NCBI GenBank assembly: GCA_003427395.1
Contig: BFEA01000040.1
Location: 2,769,028 to 2,806,926 of the forward strand
DNA: 37,899 bases
Direction: 5' to 3'
Source of the DNA: Chara braunii
Lineage: Eukaryota > Streptophyta > Charophyceae > Charales > Characeae
Shown: one piece after another, positions 30,110-37,899 of the stretch
How the letters are laid out: every line of letters begins with the position of its first letter
Position numbering within the stretch: position 1 is the stretch's first letter
The notes under the pieces: model-generated
What the model was told of the DNA's origin: nothing
The model's database searches: none
Seen by the model: only the letters and a program-made list of their open reading frames with translations
Position numbers and translations under genes: made by a program

Positions 30110-31340
30110 TCGATGAGATCTAGCTAGATGCCCATCATGAATCTAATAGACATGCGATGGCGTCCATCCACGACCGAGTAAATGTCCGCTGGAAGTCCGT
30201 GTACAATGTAGTAGGTGTTCGTTGGATACCCATCTAGAACCGCGATGTTGTTTGTGTTTCACCGTAGAGACTCGGATTTGGACGAAGAGTCCTTCTAGAC
30301 TTGGATTCATATGAGATCAATGTGGGTTTCAGATTCAGATGTGACCCATGTAAATATCCGATGTAGATGCAAACCATCTAGTTGACCGACATCCGATTTC
30401 GATGCGATCCATATATAGATGTACGGTTTGGATGAGATATACATATAGATGTCCGATTCGGATGAGATTGATATCCATCTAGATGTCCGATTGGATGAGA
30501 TTGATGCAAATATCCAATATGGATGAGAGATGGTTAATGATAGGCCAAAAATTCGGGGTTTTTTGGCTGACCACCACAAGCAATGTGGTCAAAAATGTTA
30601 CCGACAAACAATGCAGGCTCATAATACAAACATAAAAAAAAGGCAAAAAAAAAAAAAAAAAAAAACCTAATAAGCAGTATTAAGCACTATAAAATCCTAT
30701 TCGGAGTAGCTTTCGAAGTTCGCCAATTTTTCCCCCGAATTCGGTGTTTTTGCCAACTTTTTCGTTAGTGGTCCAAATGCATGGAAACTGAATACAGATA
30801 TACCCTAAAGCACATACATATCACACAAGAAAACAAACAACAAAAAAAACACCAATTGGATGAGAATCATGAGATCAACGCAGATATCGAATATGGATGA
30901 GATCCATATCCATGTACATGTCGGATTTGGATGAGACCGATGTATATATCCGATTTGGATGAGATCCATGTACATGTTGGTTTTCGTTTTGCATAAGATC
31001 CATGTAGATCCCGATTTGGATGGGATCCATATCCATGTAGATGTCCTATTTGGATGAGATGATGAGGTCCATATCACATGCATACGTCCCGTTTGGATGA
31101 GATTCATGTCCATGTAGAAGCCGATTCGCTATCCGATTTGAATGAGATCCATGCATCCATGTTGAAGCTCAGTTCGGTGTCACTATCCGATTTGGATGAG
31201 ATCCATATCCATCTAGAAGTCCGATTTGGTGTCGCTACCCGATTTACGAGATCCATATCCTTGTAGATGTCCGATTTGCGGATAACATCCATGTAGATTG
31301 TCCAATCTGGATAAGATCCATGAAGATCCCCGATTCCAAT
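30110..31340 (+). repeat. Degenerate tandem repeat, GATGAGATCCATGTAGATGTCCGA-like units
   Basis: Strings such as GATGAGATCCAT, CATGTAGATGTCCGATT and TTGGATGAGAT recur tens of times with variable spacing (about 24-60 bases), best seen at 30300-30530 and 30855-31340. 30530-30850 is a different AT-rich insert with A runs at 30635-30665. Frames through it give repetitive peptides (SNRTSTWIWISSKS-like on the minus strand), which are products of the repeat. No start, splice or domain evidence supports a protein. Confidence 0.75.
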
Positions 31341-31343
31341 GCA

Positions 31344-31519
31344 ATTAAACCACCAGACTGAGTACCTTTCCCATATATTGGCCGCGGGCATTTTCGGAAG
31401 CCCACAACGGAAAACGGCCCGCCGATGAAATTTATCAACGGCGGCCCTTTCCCGCTTGGCTTCCAATTATACCGGCGCGACTTTTATTTTCATGGGGGGA
31501 AAGGTATTGGTGGTTTAAT
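31344..31519. mobile_element. Small inverted-repeat element (MITE-like), 176 bp
   Basis: Left end ATTAAACCACCA...TACCTTTCCC, right end GGGAAAGGTA...TGGTGGTTTAAT, an imperfect terminal inverted repeat of about 26 bases. The centre has a second palindrome, GGCCCGCCGATG with TCAACGGCGGCC. A clear target duplication is not seen. It encodes nothing. Confidence 0.6.
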
Positions 31520-32024
31520 CATGAATAAGAATTCAAAATTCAGGTTTCCAAACCGTTTTTTTTTGTGTGTGTGTGGTTTTGTTCTCAATTTGTTTTCTTG
31601 CAAATATCATGTTTATAACTTTATGGAGGGGAGGAAAACTTGTCAAGGCTGTCATTAAATTTTGGGAAATTTTCACCATTTTTCACAAATTTCACAATTT
31701 AGGAAATCCATGAACAGAAGCAGCGGTAGAAAGGATTTCAAAATGGGAGAAAGTGTGAAACGTACGATCGCAAATCTTGTTGATCCAGTGGTAGATCGCC
31801 AAATGTCTGACCAGATGTCAACGTAGCCATCATTTCTCTGCAATAAGCTCGCATTAAAGGAATTGCAAAAACATAGTTCAATCGATTGAATAATTGAATT
31901 TTTAATATTTTATTATTTTGATAATATTATTATTTTATTATATCGACCGCCTTAATAGTCTTAAGACTCGTATGAGACATAATAAGCAAGAACAACAACT
32001 CAGTTTCATGTAATTTGCTCGGCG
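31520..32024. other. AT-rich intergenic sequence
   Basis: Nothing recognised apart from T-rich and TTATTA runs at 31900-31945. Confidence 0.5.
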
Positions 32025-33060
32025 ACCAGGGTGGCCCGGGACCGCTTGACCGGCCGGGCCAAAAAAAAATAATAATAATAAAAATTGTAATTTTAAAATT
32101 TTATTTTAAATTAAGTGAATAATTTCGATCTGACCCTGAGGCAAAAGTTGTTCAGTTCAGGGTTGCCAGGCCGAACGTACGGAGGCCCCTAAGCTGACCC
32201 CCGAACGTTCGGGCGTTCGGATCCCCATACGGGGCCCGAACCTGAAGGGGTTTGGACCCCGCCAAAAATTATTTGGGCACCTAAACATTTTTTTGTTTTT
32301 CTGAATTGTTTTTTCTTGCGTTCTTTGTGATGTAAGGTATCTCCTCCTTAATTTTGAAGCCATTTTGTTCAGCCAAACAAAAATGAAAAATCGGCAAAGA
32401 TGGTGGAGTCAAAACTTGCTTGCCCACTCACTAATTTGTTTTTTTCTCTCTTTTCACTTTTTGTTTTTCCTGTATTTCGGGGCATGAAAAAAAATATTGT
32501 TTTTTCAAACTTCATTTCTAGATTCTCCATTATGTAAGATACACATATGAAAATTTTCATGGCATTTGTCACAGCCAAAAAAAAAAGAAAAATCGCCAAA
32601 GATGGCGGTGCCAGAAACGTGCTCGCCCACGCAATAATTTCATTCTCGTTTTATTTTTTCTAATTTTCATTATTATTATTTATTTTTAGTATTTGACTTT
32701 TATTTCAAATTTGGTAACGAATTTGGATGTAACGTTGAGGCAAATGTTGTTTAGTTTATTCTTCTGCATAAGATATATTGTTTTAATAATTTTTGGATTT
32801 TTTTTTATTTTTTTTTTATTTTATTTTTTTTTTGGGTCCGTGTTCGGCCGAACGCCCGAATGCGTCGAGAGGGGGTGCCGAACGTTCGGGCGTTCGGTCC
32901 GTCCCGAACGCCGGCAACCCTGGTTCAGTTTATTTTTTTGCATAACATAGTTTGCTTTTTTTTTTTTTTTTTTTTTTTTTTNCCTAGGACCTTCCTTGGT
33001 CCTTGCATGGCCGGGCCGCCCTGGAAAATATGGTGACCCGGGCGGCCCCGCTGGTAGCCT
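32025..33060. repeat. Older element hosting the hAT-like insertion
   Basis: Outer sequence on both sides of 32158-32922. The left edge CGACCAGGGTGGCCCGGGACC and right edge GGTGACCCGGGCGGCCCCGCTGG are partly inverse to each other, and the interior shares the AT-rich block with 20800-20880. It is probably an older relative with GC-rich ends. One N lies at 32982 in a T run. Confidence 0.4.
32158..32922. mobile_element. hAT-like non-autonomous DNA transposon, 765 bp
   Basis: Starts CAGGGTTGCCAGG and ends CCGGCAACCCTG, a perfect 10-base inverted repeat. It is flanked by an 8-bp direct repeat GTTCAGTT (32150-32157 and 32923-32930). An 8-bp duplication with CAGGG-type ends is the hAT superfamily signature. 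Removing the element and one repeat rejoins GAGGCAAAAGTTGTTCAGTT with TATTTTTTTGCATAACATAG, a sequence that exists joined at 20845-20878. Inside are GC-rich CGAACGTTCGGGCGTTCGG modules near each end and two copies of a 115-base segment (about 32327-32440, 32535-32650: GAAAAATCG(G/C)CAAAGATGG). No transposase frame is present, so it depends on an autonomous relative. Confidence 0.8.
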
Positions 33061-33120
33061 AGTTAATGAGTGATTATTTTAACATTTTCAAAATCAGTTT
33101 GATTAACTCCAATAGATTCA

Positions 33121-33517
33121 AGGAATAATTTGCAAAATACCCCCACAAGTTGAAATGTATGCCAAAACGCCCTTGAAGGATGTGGGTAGAGCGATATGCC
33201 CCTCTGACAAAAAATAAAATTTGTGAAATGCCCCTGGTGTCGGTTGGACCCCATCTTTGCAATATACCCCTATCGGATATTGCCCAACTTTGCAAAATTA
33301 TCCCCCAGTGCTTGCCAACTTTTCCAAGGCGCTATTTCGAAAAAGGCCAAGGCCCAAACTGGGAAACCAAATTGCAATTTTGCACACCCACTTGACAGGG
33401 GCATAACACAAAGACTTCGCCCCGAAATAGTAGTTTGCTTTTCCCACATCTTTCGGGGGCACTTCGGCATATATCTCAAGATTCTCAACTTATGGGGGTA
33501 TTTTGCAAATTATCCCT
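33121..33517. mobile_element. MITE-like element with long inverted repeats, 397 bp
   Basis: Left end AGGAATAATTTGCAAAATAC continuing CCCCACAAGTTG; the right end, read in reverse complement, is AGGGATAATTTGCAAAATAC continuing CCCCATAAGTTG. With gaps, similarity extends inward to about 75 bases (TATGCC...GATGTGGG). No coding capacity. The target duplication is not clear, so the superfamily is undecided. Confidence 0.7.
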
Positions 33518-33806
33518 AGAGTGAATAATTAGTTTTCAAATTTGGCTCCCTTAATTATCTTTTGAGTTTTTCACTAGGTTTCCAAAAGTCTTTTTTTTCT
33601 CACTATTCATGTTTGTCATCAATGGTCCAGGGTTAACAAATTATAAATTAAGAAAGAATTTAAGACAGACTCTGCCTAGTCATGATTTCCAGCTGCTGTT
33701 GACTTAGATAACCATGCAACTTGACGTAAGATTTTTTATTATTTTTTTGAAATCATGAGAGTCTTGTTAGTGGAAATCAAAAAAAGCCACCATGCAACTT
33801 GCCGTA

Positions 33807-33852
<46 letters not shown>

Positions 33853-34109
33853 AACCACATAAGTTTCGTCATTCCCTTGTTTCCCTTTCGCCGAGAGAAA
33901 AAAAGGCAAAAAAATAAGAAAGAGAGAGACTAAAAGCCATATGAATGCTAGAATGGTTCCGTAAAGTTCCTTGAAATTAAAAGGCCTACGCAGATACACA
34001 AGCAACATTTTTTTTAGATTTTATGTGTTATTAACTTATTAACTTATAATTAGTACTTAATAGAAGGATCACAAAAACAAAAACAAAAAGGCAAATTGAA
34101 CACATCCTT
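33518..34109. other. AT-rich intergenic sequence with direct repeats and poly-T
   Basis: ACCATGCAACTTG(A/C)CGTAAG occurs at 33711-33730 and 33789-33808, with a T-rich segment following each copy. A run of more than 40 T lies at 33809-33851. No gene. Confidence 0.7.
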
Positions 34110-34990
34110 AAACTGCCAGTACACGACCTTGAAGGAGAGGTTCGAGGATAAGAACTTGGCCAGACGCACTGAGCACTTAATTCTCAATATAGTCGATCGA
34201 AAATAGAAGAGTGTCGCTGAGTTGAAAGCCACCATAGATGAGTTATTGCAATGTCCCGAACACGGTCTAATCCCCACTCAGATTCTGAATAACTTCCCAA
34301 GTGCGATGCCTGATCCCCAAAGGACCACCCTGTACCCCCGTACGAAAGAGGACAGCATGACATACGAGAAATTTAGTAAGATCATCGTAGACCAAACCGG
34401 TTTCCTAATGGAGGCCAGTTACTGTCATTACTGGAAGGACCCTCAGAAAGGAGGGCGATGGAAGAATAAACTGATAGCCGGTAGTATAGAAGGGAAGGAC
34501 AATCTTCTAGTCACATTCGAGGAAGGGGGAGTCAAAGCACTACCCTATGAAAACATAGATTACGGACTGGAAGAGCCCAACAACAACCAAGTAGCCCAAA
34601 GAGGGGACTATTCGGCTGTTGCAGCTCACGGGGGAGGGTGATAAGGAGGAAGAGGAGGTTGAGGAAGAGGTGGAGGAAGAGGGCGTGGCACCCAAAGGAG
34701 TAGTAGTGAAGGTAGCTATTACGTGGGAGGTGGGGGTTATGGTTCCCCGCAAGTTGGACGTGGTTCCTCCTCCACAACTGGAAGAGGTAGAGGGCACATA
34801 CCATGGTCAGCATCCAGGGATCGCTGATGGCGAACCTTGGAAAGAGATGGGCATCGAGCAATCATTGTGGCAAAAGAGGCTTACTGCCAACCAATGCCTA
34901 AAATGTGGTGATCCCAACCACATTGTCTGTTTGACCCTGACTACCGCTACCCAAAAGGGAGCAGCCAGTAGGAGTCACATGCGCTCCTGA
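34110..34990 (+). pseudogene. gag: gag fragment of Element 3
   Basis: The frame starts inside the protein: LKERFEDKNLARRTEHLILN, a TAG near 34204, then KSVAELKATIDELLQCPEHG and on to 34641, with PRTKEDSMTYEKFSKIIVDQ. It is followed by an RG-rich segment (34630-34800), best read as Gly/Arg repeats in one frame and Glu repeats in another; the Gly/Arg frame is more likely native. After a frame change, CLKCGDPNHIV near 34896 is the start of a zinc knuckle whose last cysteine is lost by a further shift. No start codon of the original gene is present. Confidence 0.7.
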
Positions 34991-35199
34991 TGGGCCTTCA
35001 GACAGAGGCAGACAGATAGAAGCGCGAGCTGAACAGACACCCTCCAGTTTAAAGGCCCCTATGGCAGAGACTGATGTAGGTCGCCACCCAGTTAGTTGTT
35101 CGGAGACCGTTTGTGCTAGGGTCTCTCTGGTGGTTCCCTCGCAAGCATCGGTGATGAGCTGATCACTTGTCGCCAAGTTTGGGCCGAAATAAAGGGCAA

Positions 35200-37899
35200 G
35201 TAATCTTTTCAGATGTAGATAGAGCGATTAGGCGCGTTAGTTGATAATGGATCAACGCTTAGCTACATTAGCCGAAGGAGACTGCAAAAGATGCACCTCA
35301 GCATGAAGGTTCTGAAATTGGAAGAGTCGGTCGTGAGCAAGCTGGCAGACAATCGCGAAATGAGAGTAGATGAGTGCGTATAAAGGCATACTTCCGGTTG
35401 GAGGGAGGGAACAAGTTAGAGAAAGTTATGCACTCCCTGACCCTCTTAGTGGAGGACAACCTACCTTTTGACTTGATTCTTGGGACAAATTGGGAAGAGG
35501 CCGCGAAGGCTGATGTGAAGATGGGCGAGCACGAATGCTGGCTGCCCAACTCCGAAGGTGGCAAAAAGAAAATGTGGCTGTTCTACGAGTTCAGAGTAGA
35601 GTCCAGTTTGTCCCTGTGCTGTATGAGTCCCCCTGTGTTTGCCAAGGACGTGGTCAAGGATTTGGTTGACCAAGTCTTCGTAGCATATGCTAGGCCGGTG
35701 AGTGAGAGCAAAAAGGAAGAGGACAAGACGCCACAAACAATCGAGAAGTTGCTAAAAGAGTTCGCTAACGTGGGAGAGACCCCGACGGGAGTAGTGCAAA
35801 AAGACATCAAGCACCAGATAGAGATAGAGCCCGGTAGCCAGACTCCCAAGGGACCCATCTACCGAATGTCTCCTAAAGAACTCGATGAGTCGTGCAAGCA
35901 CCTTGATGAACTAATAGAGAAGGGGTGGATTAAGCCTAGTTCCTCGCCGTACGGTGCACCGGTCCTATTCATGCGAATGTGCATTGACTACAGGGGTTTG
36001 AACGCAATTACGGTGAAAAACATTGAACCTTTGCCTATAATAGATGATCTGCTGGATAAGGTGCAGGGATGCAAGTATTTTTCCAAGATTGACTTGAAGT
36101 CGGGCTACGATCAGATAGAGGTACAACCCGAAGACCAGCACAAGACGGCCTTTAGAACTCGCTATGGCCACTATGAGTTTGTCGTCATGCCGTTTGGTCT
36201 CACGAATGCCCCTGCTACCTTCCAAAGATGCATGAACGATCTCTTTCGTGAATGGCTAGATAAGTTCGTAGTCGTTTATCTAGACGATATTTTGATTTTT
36301 AGTAAGACTCTGTAGAGGAGCACCAAGAACATCTGTGTTTGATCTTAGAGAAGCTGCTCACTGTGAATTTCAAGTTGAGCCCGAAGAAGTGTGAATCGGC
36401 GAAGCGTAAAGTGTTATATTTAGGCCAGGTGTTAGACATAGATGGAGTCCGACTGGAAGACGCAAAAATAGCAGCAATCAGGGATTGGCCCACACCGCAT
36501 ACACAGACTGAATTGTGGTCATTCTTAGGACTAGCCAATTACTACCGAAAGTTTGTACGGAACTTCACAATGATCGTTGCACCACTGTGCAAACTGTTGA
36601 GGAAAGAAACAGTTTGGAATTGGGACAAACATTGTACCCCAGCCTTCAAGAAATTGAAGAAGTCGCTGATTGAGTACCGAGTACTGAAAGTGGCGGATCC
36701 ATCACTCCCATTCATTGTCACAACTGACGAGAGGCAATACGGGATTGGCGCTGTACTCGGAACAAAACTAGTGAGAAGGTCATTGCGTCGATGCATGAGC
36801 ACGAGCTGTTCGCCTTGCGAGAAGCACTGAACCACTGGCGACACTATCTCCCAGGGAGACACTTCAAAGTCTACTCTGACCATGAGACCCTACGCTGGTT
36901 GAAAAACCAAGCCTAGATGACCCCTAAGTTGACTAGGTGGGCTAGGGAGATAGATCAGCTTGACTTCAAACTGAAACCGGTCAAGGGCAAGTACAATGTC
37001 GTCACAGGCGCATCGAGTAGACGCGCAGACTTCTTCGGTGCCATCGTGACTTGTCTAGATGCAAGCACCAAGCTGCAGCAGCAGATCAAGGCTGCGTATG
37101 CTAACGATCCCGTTTACAACGAGCTAATCTGAAGAGTGCAGACCACATCGCACGAAGTGTCGGACTATAAAGTGACTGACGGGCTACTGTTTGAGAGAAC
37201 TGACAAGTTTGATAGACTCTGTATCCCGAATAACGAGGCTGCCAAAAGTCTGATCTAGGGGGAATGCCAGGACACTGAGGACCATTTTGGTTGGAGAAAG
37301 ACCTATGCTAATCTCCTACGGTCCTATACATGGGTCGGCATGAAGCACGATTGCATTTCCTATATTCATGGCTGCCAAGTATGCCAGCGGAACAAAAGTT
37401 CTACGCAAGCCCCCCTTGGTCTGTTGAGACCACTGCCTGCCCCTCCGGTCCCGACGAATCCGTGTCTATTGACTTCATGGACACGAAGGTCAAAAGCAGA
37501 AACGGAAAGAATAAAGTAATGGTAGTTGTCGATAGATTCAGTAAATTTGTTGTTTTTATTCCCCTGCCCGCCGAGGCAAAGACAGACTTAGTCATTAGAG
37601 AATTTTCCAATCATTGGGTTGAAGATTTACAGACACCCGTTGATGACTGTTACTGATAGAGAGAGCAGAGTCACGGGCGAGCACTGGCATTAGTTGATGA
37701 AAGTATACAGGTCGAAGCTGACCATGTCTTCCGGTAGACACCCGGAGACCAATGTTGCATACTGTAACGGTGCAGATCAGAACAAGAACCGACCTCTCTC
37801 ACAAAGTACAAGATAGCGTAGCGGAAGACTTAGATACCAATGATCCGAACAATCAATATTGCAATGCAGCCCCGAACATACATCATCATCATCACTCCA
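35200..37899 (+). pseudogene. pol: pol fragment of Element 3: protease, RT, RNase H, integrase (broken)
   Basis: The protease has GALVDNGSTLSYIS with DNG at 35243-35251 in place of D-T/S-G, then a stop near 35383. Frame 35374-36315 holds [11 protein letters not shown], then reverse transcriptase ([55 protein letters not shown]) with YLDD intact at 36277-36288. About eight residues are deleted between VLF and RMCIDY near 35970. A frame break follows at 36315. RNase H has TDERQYGIGAVL and YSDHETLRWL (36870-36900). The integrase finger is DTEDHFGWR...CQVCQRN, and the core is SIDFMDTKV and VVVDRFSKFV. After 37657 the core decays: TDRESRV, a stop near 37686, HPETN, with the catalytic Glu context lost. 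Confidence 0.85.

Larger units (their letters stand above)
34110..37899 (+). mobile_element. Element 3: Ty3/gypsy retrotransposon, 5'-truncated, runs off the window
   Basis: A third Ty3/gypsy family, with gag and pol but no LTR, PBS or leader upstream; gag similarity begins within capsid at about 34110. Protein domains are clearly related to Elements 1 and 2 but much more diverged. Stops and frameshifts are frequent. The 3' part lies beyond the window. Confidence 0.85.

Noticed and set aside
30307-31466. Protein-coding genes in the minus-strand frames of the tandem array
   Set aside because: The peptides only repeat the DNA unit, and frames break at indels between units.
34619-34990. Glu-rich protein (DKEEEEVEEEVEEE)
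   Set aside because: The alternative frame gives Gly/Arg repeats typical of a gag linker, in line with flanking gag sequence.

Overview
The window is nuclear DNA of a green-plant-lineage (streptophyte) eukaryote, and it is mostly transposable elements. The evidence is a primer-binding site complementary to initiator Met-tRNA, Ty3/gypsy polyproteins of plant type, plant-type mitochondrial nad1, nad3, tRNA and rrn18 pieces sitting as dead copies, and short exons with GT-AG borders. A charophyte alga such as Chara is my guess from the look of the elements; the sequence does not prove it.

Layout. 1-445 is a minus-strand LTR-like repeat, and 783-2021 a decayed LINE fragment (minus). 2022-2094 and 10939-12300 are two sides of one nuclear mitochondrial insertion (NUMT), split inside nad1 by Element 1, a Ty3/gypsy element at 2095-10938 with both LTRs, PBS, leader, gag, pol, PPT and a 4-bp target duplication. 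12300-17400 appears to lie within a host gene on the minus strand: three short exons (16665-16796, 13049-13089, 12373-12506) with consensus splice sites join in a continuous reading frame and resemble cyclic-nucleotide-binding proteins. Their introns hold an rrn18 NUMT, LTR fragments, a 280-bp assembly gap, a cysteine-rich relic and a reversed gag-pol fragment.

17400-20650 holds LTR-like sequence, including a minus-strand solo LTR (19474-20599) inserted near the end of a plus-strand LTR. 20987-29861 is Element 2, a second Ty3/gypsy family related to Element 1, itself apparently inserted in the right-hand part of a hAT-like DNA element. 29889-34100 is AT-rich, with microsatellites, a degenerate tandem repeat, two small inverted-repeat elements and one well-delimited hAT-like element (32158-32922, 8-bp target duplication). 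34110-37899 is a third, 5'-truncated Ty3/gypsy element that runs off the window.

All three large elements are inactivated by stops, frameshifts and damaged protease motifs. Comparing Elements 1 and 2 reveals shared design: pol in the -1 frame of gag with GGGAAAC just before the gag stop, two strongly conserved leader blocks, a possible leader intron, a chromodomain-like tail, and 4-bp target duplications that the solo LTR shares. No bacterial genes, CRISPR arrays or intact protein-coding ORFs of host function were seen.
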